The position numbers and the translations under genes were made by a program. A DNA stretch of 64,000 nucleotides from Streptomyces sannanensis (GTDB taxonomy: Bacteria; Actinomycetota; Actinomycetes; Streptomycetales; Streptomycetaceae): the NCBI RefSeq assembly GCF_039536205.1, contig NZ_BAAAYL010000001.1, forward strand, positions 620,001 to 684,000, given 5' to 3'. Shown here piece after piece: positions 53,280 through 60,000 of this stretch. Below the pieces are notes generated by a model, which was not told the origin of the DNA, searched no databases, and was given only the letters and a program-made list of their open reading frames with translations. Each line of letters starts with the position of its first letter. The stretch's first letter is position 1.

Positions 53280-53290
53280 AAGGGCCCCGG

Positions 53291-53333
53291 CTGCCTGTCT
53301 TGGGCGATCCCCCGCGTCGCCCAAGACAGGCAG
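53291..53333 (+). terminator. Hairpin after the PAP2 remnant
   Basis: CTGCCTGTCTTGGGCGA (53291-53307) pairs perfectly with TCGCCCAAGACAGGCAG (53317-53333), a 17-bp stem with a 9-base loop. There is no T run. Confidence 0.75.
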
Positions 53334-53344
53334 CAGACCCGCAG

Positions 53345-53398
53345 CTCAGAGGCCTGGAACAGTCCTCTGAGCGGAGAGCCATGAGTATATTGGCTCTC
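53345..53398. promoter_or_regulatory. Two inverted repeats upstream of the TetR gene
   Basis: CTCAGAGG/CCTCTGAG (53345-53352, 53364-53371) is followed at once by GAGAGCCA/TGGCTCTC (53374-53381, 53391-53398), each a perfect 8-bp dyad. The second spans TATATT, a likely -10 element, and lies 26 bases before the tetR start codon. This is the expected position for autorepression. Confidence 0.65.
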
Positions 53399-53423
53399 AG
53401 CCAGTCAACGCAGGAGTTACAGC

Positions 53424-54074
53424 ATGTCCCCGCGCAGCGCATCGGTCAATGAAGAGTTGCGCCGACGTTCCCGGGAAAGGCTGCTCCAGGCGACCGTTGA
53501 GCTCGTCGCGGAGCGCGGATACGAGGCGACGACCCTGGGCGACATCGCCGACCGGGCGGGATCGGCCCGCGGTCTGATCTCGTACTACTTCCCCGGCAAG
53601 CGGCAGTTGCTGCAGTCGGCCGTGCACCGGCTGATGCATCTCACCCTGGAAGAGGTGTTGGAGCGGGCGCCGCGTACCGACGACGGGCGGGAGCGGCTGG
53701 CGCGGGCCATCGATGCCATGCTCGGACTCGCTCATGACCGGCCCGTGCTGATCCGGGCACACATGGCGGGAATCCTGCAGGCGGAAGGCTTTGTGCAGTG
53801 CGCCGAGCAACAGCGGCTGGCCTTCCTGCTGCGGGACACGCTCCGGCGCTACGGCTCGCACGACGTGGACGCCGACTATCCGATGCTGCGGGCGCTGCTG
53901 ATGGGCGCGGTCTTCGCCGAGTTGCTGCCCGGGGCGCCGATGCCGCTGCCGCGGCTGCGGGCGGAGCTGTTCGAGCGGTACGGGCTGGACCTGGAGATGG
54001 GCGTGCCGCCGGGCGGTGAACCGTCCGGCGGCACGCGTCAGGATGTTCCGGTTCAGTCGAAGTACTCAGGCTGA
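53424..54074 (+). CDS. TetR family transcriptional regulator
   Basis: A 216-residue regulator. The HTH is RERLLQATVELVAERGYEAT, TLGDIADRAGSARGLISYYF and PGKRQLLQSAVHRLM (residues about 14-65), typical TetR. The C-terminal ligand domain is helical, and no ligand can be predicted. The last 22 bases overlap the end of the convergent LVIVD gene. Two inverted repeats upstream suggest autoregulation. The neighbouring PAP2 remnant could once have been its target. Confidence 0.93.
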   Translation: MSPRSASVNEELRRRSRERLLQATVELVAERGYEATTLGDIADRAGSARGLISYYFPGKRQLLQSAVHRLMHLTLEEVLERAPRTDDGRERLARAIDAMLGLAHDRPVLIRAHMAGILQAEGFVQCAEQQRLAFLLRDTLRRYGSHDVDADYPMLRALLMGAVFAELLPGAPMPLPRLRAELFERYGLDLEMGVPPGGEPSGGTRQDVPVQSKYSG

Positions 54075-55549
54075 GTCTGGACGTTGAGCCGGTCGAGCTT
54101 CACTCGCTTGGCGGGGTCCGTGAGCTTGTCGTTGATCTTCAGGACGTCGAAGCCCTTGGCGATGTCGTTCGAGTAGATGTGGCCGTTGTAGTAGTACGCC
54201 GACCAGGAACCGCCGGTCCTCATCTGGGTGGTGGAGAGCGGGCCACGCTCGAAGTAGCCGATCTCCTTGGGGTTGGCGGAGTCGGTGAAGTCCCAGACGG
54301 AGACACCGCCCTGGTACCAGGCCTGGACCATGATGTCCTTGCCCTTGACCGGGATCAGCGAACCGTTGTGGGCCACGCAGTTCTCGGTGTCCGCCTGGTG
54401 ACGGGGGATCTTGAAGTAGCTGCGGAAGACGAGCTTGGCCTTCTCACCCTTGCCGACGATGTCGTAGATGCCGTCGGCACCGCGGTTCGGACCGACGGCC
54501 GCGTTGCAGGTGGCGGCGCCGCCGCCACCGAGCTCATCGGTGAAGACGACCTTGTCGGCGTCCTGGTTGAAGGTCGCCGAGTGCCAGAACGCGAAGTTGA
54601 CGTTGTCCTGGACCTGGTCGATGACCTTCGGGTGCTCCGGGTCCTTGATGGACATCAGGATTCCGTCGCCCATGCAGGCGCCGGCCGCGAGCTTCTTCGA
54701 GGGCAGCACGGTGATGTCGTGGCAGCCGGTGGTCTTGGAGACCTTTCCGGGAATGCCGTCGTTGCCGCCGGGGTACTCGGGGTGGTCGGCCGGGAAGAGC
54801 ACCGGGAAGTTCACGACCTTGGCCTGCTCGGGTGCCTTGCGCGGCACCTTGATGACCGAGATACCGTCGTGCGGCGGCCGGCAGTCGGGGAAGTTGTCGG
54901 CCGGCGAGTACGAGGACACGTAGATGTACACGTTGGGGCCGTCGGGCACCAGCGAGTGGGTGTGCGAACCGCAGTTCGTCTCGACAGAGGCGACGTACTT
55001 CGGGTTCGCCTTGTCCTTGATGTCGAAGATCTTCATGCCCTCCCACGAGTCCTTGATCGTCGCGGACTGCGGGGTGCTGTTGCAGGAGTCGTCGCTCCGC
55101 GAGGAGTCCGTGGACAGGAAGAGCAGGTTCCCGGAGACGGAGATGTCGTTCTGCGAGCCCGGACAGAGGACCTCCGACACCGTCTTCGGGTTCTTCGGAT
55201 CGCTGATGTCGAAGATCCGGAAGCCGTCGTAGTTTCCGGCGAAGGCGTAGTTGTCCTGGAAGGCCAGGTCGGAATTGGTCCCCTGGAGCGCACCCTTGGG
55301 GATGTTGGTCAGGTGCTCGATGTTGTCGCTGTGGACGATCTCGTCCTGACCCGGTATCAGGCCGTTCGCGATGTCGGCCCGGGTCTCGGCGGCCAGCTCC
55401 TTGGAGGCGCCGACGGCTGCCGGAGCGTCCCCCGGGTCGGGCGTCGCGGCCGCGGGGCCTGCGGCGAACAGCGTGGCGAGAAGCCCGGCCGCGGCCGTCG
55501 CCACGGCCAGTCGTCTGCGCCGCGCATGGGCATGGAGCAACGAAGTCAC
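54053..55549 (-). CDS. Secreted LVIVD-repeat beta-propeller protein
   Basis: A 498-residue exported protein from GTG 55549 with GGGAGGA upstream. A signal peptide (HARRRRLAVATAAAGLLATL, then AAGPAAATP) precedes repeated beta-propeller blades: NYDGFRIFDISDPKNPKTV, GMKIFDIKDKANPKYVASVE, GVSVWDFTDSANPKEIGYFE. These are LVIVD motifs (G.R..DIS.P..P). Several Cys and His residues (NCGSHTHSLVPDG, TTGCHDITVLPS, NFAFWHSATF) are conserved in the group. It is divergent from the DUF305 lipoprotein gene, a pairing I recall as recurrent in Streptomyces. The function is unknown; ligand or metal handling outside the cell is possible. Confidence 0.9.
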   Translation of the reverse strand: MTSLLHAHARRRRLAVATAAAGLLATLFAAGPAAATPDPGDAPAAVGASKELAAETRADIANGLIPGQDEIVHSDNIEHLTNIPKGALQGTNSDLAFQDNYAFAGNYDGFRIFDISDPKNPKTVSEVLCPGSQNDISVSGNLLFLSTDSSRSDDSCNSTPQSATIKDSWEGMKIFDIKDKANPKYVASVETNCGSHTHSLVPDGPNVYIYVSSYSPADNFPDCRPPHDGISVIKVPRKAPEQAKVVNFPVLFPADHPEYPGGNDGIPGKVSKTTGCHDITVLPSKKLAAGACMGDGILMSIKDPEHPKVIDQVQDNVNFAFWHSATFNQDADKVVFTDELGGGGAATCNAAVGPNRGADGIYDIVGKGEKAKLVFRSYFKIPRHQADTENCVAHNGSLIPVKGKDIMVQAWYQGGVSVWDFTDSANPKEIGYFERGPLSTTQMRTGGSWSAYYYNGHIYSNDIAKGFDVLKINDKLTDPAKRVKLDRLNVQTQPEYFD

Positions 55550-55724
55550 TACGTCCTCCCTTGTGTCCGTTCGAAGTTGAACGGTTCTCGGACCCCGGCA
55601 GTATCGTCCTTCCCATGTACATCTCAACAGATGGCAACAAAGATGTAATGCGAGTTTCTGATCAACGGCGTTGAATCCCGTGCCAGGATCTGGCCAACCG
55701 CCCCTCGCATCACAGGAGGTCACA

Positions 55725-56390
55725 GTGACGATCCGTCGGAAGACCACCCATTTCAGGAGGTTGGTCGTCGCGGCGACGGCAGTCGGTGCCGTACTCGCCC
55801 TGGGAGCCTGTGAGTCCGGCGAGCGGGCCCCGGCAGCAGCGGCGGACAACGGGGCGAAGGTCGTGGCACCGGGCAAGCCCGGCGAACCGGCGAAGATCCT
55901 TTCGGCCAAGGAGGCGGCCGAGGCCGTCCCCGCCGACACCCCCAACGCGGCCGACGTCATGTACACCCAGATGATGATCACACACCACGCCCAGGCGCTC
56001 GAGATGACCGCGCTCGCCCCGAAGCAGGCCGGTTCCGCCAAGGTCAAACGGCTCGCAGAACGCATCTCGGCGGCCCAGGGCCCCGAGATCGGCGCGATGC
56101 GGGGCTGGCTCGCGCAGCACGGTGAAAGCGAGACCATGGGCGGACACGAGCACCACCACGGCGCTATGCCGGGCATGGCGACCGAGGCGCAGCTCGGGGA
56201 ACTGCGCGCCGCCAAGGGCAAGGCCTTCGACACCCTCTTCCTGAAGCTGATGATCACACACCACCAGGGGGCGATCACCATGGCCACCGATGTCCTCGGC
56301 GACGGCAACAACATCCTGGTGCAGGAGATGGCCAACGATGTGATCTCCCAGCAGAGCGCCGAGATACACCGTATGGAGTCGATGTCCTGA
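55725..56390 (+). CDS. DUF305 lipoprotein
   Basis: A 221-residue lipoprotein from GTG 55725 with AGGAGG upstream. The signal peptide ends in the lipobox LALGAC. Two ferritin-like DUF305 halves follow, each with the metal-binding pattern M(M)ITHH: DVMYTQMMITHHAQALEMTA and FLKLMITHHQGAITMATDVL. A His/Met-rich stretch MGGHEHHHGAMPGMA separates them. DUF305 proteins are linked with copper or iron handling at the cell surface; that role here is inferred from the residues. It shares its promoter region with the divergent LVIVD gene. Confidence 0.93.
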   Translation: MTIRRKTTHFRRLVVAATAVGAVLALGACESGERAPAAAADNGAKVVAPGKPGEPAKILSAKEAAEAVPADTPNAADVMYTQMMITHHAQALEMTALAPKQAGSAKVKRLAERISAAQGPEIGAMRGWLAQHGESETMGGHEHHHGAMPGMATEAQLGELRAAKGKAFDTLFLKLMITHHQGAITMATDVLGDGNNILVQEMANDVISQQSAEIHRMESMS

Positions 56391-56465
56391 GGCTCGTGTC
56401 CCAAGGCTCCCCCACAGCGCACCCCGGTGCCATGCTGGAGGCACCCGCGGGAAAGGAGCACCGCC

Positions 56466-57821
56466 GTGCTTCGCGTCGCAGTTGTCGGTTCGGGCCCCAG
56501 TGGCGTCTACACCGCCCAGTCCCTGGTGCAGCAGACCCTGGTGCCCGACGTCCGGGTGCATGTGCTGGACCGGCTGCCCTGCCCGTACGGACTGGTGCGC
56601 TACGGCGTGGCACCGGACCACGAGAAGATCAAGTCGCTCCAGAACAATCTGCGGACGGTTCTGGAGGACGACCGGGTCTGCTTCGTCGGAAACGTGGAGG
56701 TGGGCCCGGGCGGAGTGAGCCCGGCCCGGCTACTGGAGCTGTACCACGCCATCGTCTACTGCGTCGGCGCGGCAACCGACCGCCATCTGGGCATTCCGGG
56801 CGAGGATCTGCCAGGAAGCCGCTCCGCCACGGACTTCGTCTCCTGGTACAGCGCACACCCCGACGCCGCGGGCAACGGCTTCACGCTCGGCGCGCGGTCG
56901 GCCGTGGTCATCGGCGTCGGCAATGTGGCGGTCGACGTCACCCGCATCCTCGCGCGCGGCCCCGGTGAACTGCGGCCGACCGATGTGCCTCAGGCCCCGC
57001 TGGACGCCCTGGGGGGCAGCCTGGTGCGCGAGGTACACATGGTGGGCCGACGCGGACCCTCTCAGGCCAAGTTCACCACCAAAGAGCTGCGCGAACTCGG
57101 CTCACTGCCGGCCGCCCAGGCCCTGGTGGACCCCGCGGAGCTGGCCCTGGACCCCGCGTACACCGACCCCGCCGCACTGCCCGCAGTCAACCGGCGCAAT
57201 GTCGAGGTGCTGCGCGGCTGGGCCGGCGCGGCGGCCGACGACCGGGACCGCCGTATCCGTCTGCGGTTCTTCCTGCGGCCCGCGGAGATCCTGGAACTCG
57301 ACGGACGGACCGCGGGCGTGCGCTTCGAACGCACCCTGCCGGACGGCGAGGGCGGGGTGCGCGGCACCGGAACGTACGAGAACATCCAGGCCGAACTGGT
57401 GCTGCGGGCCGTCGGCTACCGGGGCGTACCGCTGACCGGCCTGCCCTTCGACGCCACCCGGGGCACGGTCCCGCACGCCGCCGGACGCGTACTCAGGAAC
57501 GGCGAGCCCTCGCCCGGCGAGTACGTGGCCGGATGGATCAAACGGGGGCCCACCGGGGTCATCGGCACCAACCGGCCGTGCGCCAAGGAAACGGCCACCT
57601 CACTCCTGGAGGACGCCCCGGCCCTACTGCGCCGTACCCCCGAAGCAGACCCGGTGGCCGCGCTGCGCTCGGCCGGGCTACGGCCCGTGGAGTGGCCCGG
57701 CTGGTTGGCGATCGAGCGGGCGGAGGCGGCACTGGGGCGGTCGCTGGGCCGCGGTTCGGTGAAGATCCCGGACTGGCAGGGGCTGCTGAGCACGGCACTC
57801 GGAAGCGAAGCCGAACGCTGA
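56466..57821 (+). CDS. FprA-type ferredoxin/flavodoxin-NADP reductase
   Basis: A 451-residue two-dinucleotide-binding flavoprotein from GTG 56466, preceded by GAAAGGAG. The FAD motif is RVAVVGSGPSGVYTAQSLV, followed by the adrenodoxin-reductase-like block LPCPYGLVRYGVAPDHEKIK. The NADP motif is AVVIGVGNVAVDVTRILAR, with MVGRRGPSQAKFTTKELREL typical of FprA. The late block YVAGWIKRGPTGVIGTNRPC also fits. It passes electrons from NADPH to ferredoxins serving cytochromes P450 or other oxygenases. No ferredoxin gene is adjacent. Confidence 0.94.
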   Translation: MLRVAVVGSGPSGVYTAQSLVQQTLVPDVRVHVLDRLPCPYGLVRYGVAPDHEKIKSLQNNLRTVLEDDRVCFVGNVEVGPGGVSPARLLELYHAIVYCVGAATDRHLGIPGEDLPGSRSATDFVSWYSAHPDAAGNGFTLGARSAVVIGVGNVAVDVTRILARGPGELRPTDVPQAPLDALGGSLVREVHMVGRRGPSQAKFTTKELRELGSLPAAQALVDPAELALDPAYTDPAALPAVNRRNVEVLRGWAGAAADDRDRRIRLRFFLRPAEILELDGRTAGVRFERTLPDGEGGVRGTGTYENIQAELVLRAVGYRGVPLTGLPFDATRGTVPHAAGRVLRNGEPSPGEYVAGWIKRGPTGVIGTNRPCAKETATSLLEDAPALLRRTPEADPVAALRSAGLRPVEWPGWLAIERAEAALGRSLGRGSVKIPDWQGLLSTALGSEAER

Positions 57822-57853
57822 CGCCCTGACGGTTGGGGACTGCCCGCCGGACC

Positions 57854-58204
57854 TCAGTCCTCACCGAGCCGGAGGGCCTGCCCGTCCGCGGCCGCGAGGA
57901 CGCTGTCGAGCAGGCCGGGGTAGAGGAGGTCCAGATCCGCGCGGCGCAGTCCGTTCATCTTGGCAGTGCCCCGGTAGATCTGCTGGATCACGCCGGCCTC
58001 GCGCAGCACCCGGAAGTGGTGCGTGGTCGTCGACTTGGTGACCGGCAGTTCGAAGTCCGAGCAGGACAGCTCCTTCTCGACGGCAGACAGCTCCCGTACG
58101 ACCCGCAGCCGCATGGGGTCGGACAGCGCGTGCAGTACTCCCTCCAGCCGGATCTCCTCACGCGTGGGGTGGGCGAGCTCGCGGTTGCTCGTTGCGGTGA
58201 TCAC
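57854..58204 (-). CDS. ArsR-type winged-helix repressor
   Basis: A 116-residue ArsR-family repressor. GTG 58204 was chosen because GTGGAG precedes it; ATG 58234 is in frame but starts 3 bases from the operator and has no ribosome-binding site. The HTH is LEGVLHALSDPMRLRVVREL, FELPVTKSTTTHHFRVLREA and GVIQQIYRGTAKMNGLRR. No Cys-based metal site of the ArsR/SmtB kind (CVC) is present, though one Cys is at SCSDFELP. It is divergent from a truncated old-yellow-enzyme gene, and the two share a perfect palindrome at 58237-58252. Confidence 0.9.
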   Translation of the reverse strand: MITATSNRELAHPTREEIRLEGVLHALSDPMRLRVVRELSAVEKELSCSDFELPVTKSTTTHHFRVLREAGVIQQIYRGTAKMNGLRRADLDLLYPGLLDSVLAAADGQALRLGED

Positions 58205-58236
58205 GGCGACTCCACTTCGTCCAGGGTCATCCATTG

Positions 58237-58252
58237 TACGAGAACTCTCGTA
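58237..58252. promoter_or_regulatory. ArsR operator between arsR-like and OYE genes
   Basis: TACGAGA and TCTCGTA form a perfect 7-bp inverted repeat with a 2-base centre. A partial copy (GTACGA) occurs at 58283-58291. Position and symmetry suit an ArsR dimer repressing both divergent genes. Confidence 0.75.
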
Positions 58253-58324
58253 GTTTGACACTGGTCGTACTACGGCATATATCGTACGAACTCCCACCCG
58301 GCGCCGTCATGAATGGAGTCTGCC

Positions 58325-58408
58325 GTGGGCGCACTGTTCGAGCCCTACACACTGCGTTCCCTCACCATCCCGAACCGTGCGTGGATGGCGCCGATGTGCC
58401 AGAACTGA
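58325..58408 (+). pseudogene. 27-codon stump of an old yellow enzyme (NADH:flavin oxidoreductase)
   Basis: GTG 58325 encodes VGALFEPYTLRSLTIPNRAW and MAPMCQN before TGA. This is exactly the N-terminus of OYE-family ene-reductases (LFEP..LRSLTIPNR..MAPMCQ.S). The remaining ~330 residues are missing; what follows at 58590 is a transposase tail. The adjacent ArsR gene and operator are intact, so the regulator has lost its target. Confidence 0.85.
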
Positions 58409-58589
58409 GGCAGATGTTTCATTCCTGCAGGGTCACAGGCATGATGCCCGCGGAGGCAGTCAGCAAAGGGCGCCACCCCGAGGGCCCCGATCTTCGGCGC
58501 CGACACCAGGGCCGCGGCTTCTGCTACCTGGTCGCCGCCGGCCCGCCCCGTGTCCCCGGTACCGGGAAGTAAATGGAGCTCCCTTCTAC

Positions 58590-58770
58590 TCGGTGCACAG
58601 AGGGATCAAACCGGTCATCGCCCGACGCGGTGACGCGCACGGCTCAGGACTCGGAACCGTCCGATGGGTAGTCGAGCGCACGAACGCCTGGGTCCACGGC
58701 TTCCGCCGCCTCCGGATCGGCCGGGACATCCGCGACGACATCCACAGGCCTCTCGAAGAGGATCGGTCCC
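58590..58770 (+). pseudogene. C-terminal fragment of an IS5-family transposase
   Basis: The plus strand reads SVHRGIKPVIARRGDAHGSG, then LGTVRWVVERTNAWVHGFRR and LRIGRDIRDDIHRPL. This is the final catalytic-Glu block of IS5-family transposases (RGI.P.IARRG..HGSGLG..RWVVERT.AWLH.FRRLRIR...R.DIH). The rest of the element is gone. Its insertion or excision probably removed the OYE gene body. Confidence 0.85.
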
Positions 58771-59107
58771 TGCGGGTCGACCGGGACACGGCGGGCCGCA
58801 CCCGGTCAGCCGAGGCACGGATGATCACCAGCCTTTCACGGGTTCTCGTCCGCTGCCGCGAGGCCCCTCTCATGCAGCCAGTCGTGCCGCGACCGCAGCA
58901 CCGGTCCCATGGGATGTCCGCGCGCACAAAGGGGGCAGAAGCAGCCCGGCTGTGTGTCGTAAGCAGCGCTCCTGATGTCGACGCGATCCCGTTTGTTCAC
59001 CTGTTCACCCGAGCGACATCAGAAGTACTCATGGGAGGCACCCTTGAAGAAGGAAAGGGCTGCATTGTCTCGTTTCGGACACTCGAATCTACAGAAAGTC
59101 AGCCCAC
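58771..59107. other. 337-base stretch without a supported gene
   Basis: It follows the transposase tail. No frame has recognisable motifs. The last ~60 bases are somewhat AT-richer and may hold the promoter of the small gene at 59108. Confidence 0.45.
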
Positions 59108-59245
59108 ATGGCCGAGATCCTTGCAGCCGTGGCAACGAAGATCATCGTTGCGCTCGCCGAGGCGATCATCCTGCGCCTCATCCGGGAGCTGTGGGCCGCT
59201 TGCTCACGCTCTCTGCGTACTGTCTTCGTACCGGCCGCCGTGTAA
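59108..59245 (+). CDS. 45-residue amphipathic small protein
   Basis: ATG 59108 to TAA 59245 encodes MAEILAAVATKIIVALAEAI, LRLIRELWAACSRSL and RTVFVPAAV. It has a strong hydrophobic/amphipathic helix over residues 3-32 with Lys and Arg spaced along one side. Short proteins of similar layout recur in Streptomyces genomes as unannotated or hypothetical genes; I know no function for them. The ribosome-binding site is weak (AGAAAG about 11 bases upstream). It could act at the membrane. Confidence 0.5.
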   Translation: MAEILAAVATKIIVALAEAIILRLIRELWAACSRSLRTVFVPAAV

Positions 59246-59523
59246 TACCCCGGCGCCCGGCAGCGCCCACGCCCCCACGCGCCCTCCCTCGTCCTCGGAG
59301 GGAATCCCCGGCTTCCGGCGGGGAGGGGATCCGATCCTGAGCGGAGGCGATTGATCTCCGCAAACCTCCCGGAGGCGCCCCGAGTGCGCACACACCGCGA
59401 AGGAGCCGGCCCTCACCGGCTTTAACGGAAAGCCGCCCCCCGTTCACGGGGGTGGAGGAGCCATTTTCATCCGGCGCCCGGCGGCCTTCCCTGTCGAGCG
59501 ACCGGCCCCGGTGCCGCTCTTCT

Positions 59524-59841
59524 CTACGCCTGGGCACCTACGTCAGGCTTCTCCTTCCGCCCGCTCCGAAGCAACCAGGTGGCTCCGCCAACGGCCAGGG
59601 CGACCGGCCATTCCAGAGCCCCTGCCACGGCCAGTGCTCCGAGGCCTCCATAGAACACGAGATCCTTGGCGACGGGCGTACCGGGCAGTCGTGCCGTCGC
59701 CGCTCGGGCCGTGCTCGTCACTTCTTCCCTGGTGAGGTACGGAATCGGTACCGGAGGATGCAGCGTGCGCATGTGCAGGTGCAGACCCGCGCCGTCGCGC
59801 GCATGGGTTTCCTGTTGCGGGCTCTCCGCTGTCTCGACCAT
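59524..59841 (-). CDS. Small membrane-associated protein of unknown function
   Basis: A 105-residue protein. ATG 59841 was chosen because AAAGGAGGAGG directly precedes it. The N-terminal 60 residues are hydrophilic (MVETAESPQQETHARDGAGL ... VPIPYLTREEVTSTARAATA). The C-terminal half has two hydrophobic segments (LVFYGGLGALAVAGALEWPV, ALAVGGATWLL) and a basic end (RSGRKEKPD). It is divergent from the P-type ATPase gene, with 159 bases between the starts. I recall similar small genes beside CtpI-like ATPases in actinomycetes, so a functional link is possible but unproven. Confidence 0.7.
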   Translation of the reverse strand: MVETAESPQQETHARDGAGLHLHMRTLHPPVPIPYLTREEVTSTARAATARLPGTPVAKDLVFYGGLGALAVAGALEWPVALAVGGATWLLRSGRKEKPDVGAQA

Positions 59842-60000
59842 CCCCCCTCCTCCTTTCATCGGAGTCGGTGTGGTGTGCCTCTTCAATTCTCGCGCGCTTC
59901 CGGTGGCGTGTGCGCGTTCGAAGCGGTGCGATGGAAACGGGGCTGGTCTACCCGTGCACGCGGGAGGGAGTGCCGGGCCGCAGGGAGCTGGTGATGCGCG

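Noticed and set aside
54053..56461. Minus-strand open frame extending the LVIVD gene through the DUF305 gene
   Set aside because: The signal peptide and ribosome-binding site place the LVIVD start at 55549; the extension is antisense to DUF305.
58411..58589. Possible continuation of the old-yellow-enzyme gene
   Set aside because: No frame on either strand gives OYE motifs, so the stump ends at 58408.
59400..59460. Short hairpins (CCCCCCGTTCACGGGGG and similar) that recalled CRISPR repeats
   Set aside because: They are not repeated at regular spacing and there are no spacers or cas genes.
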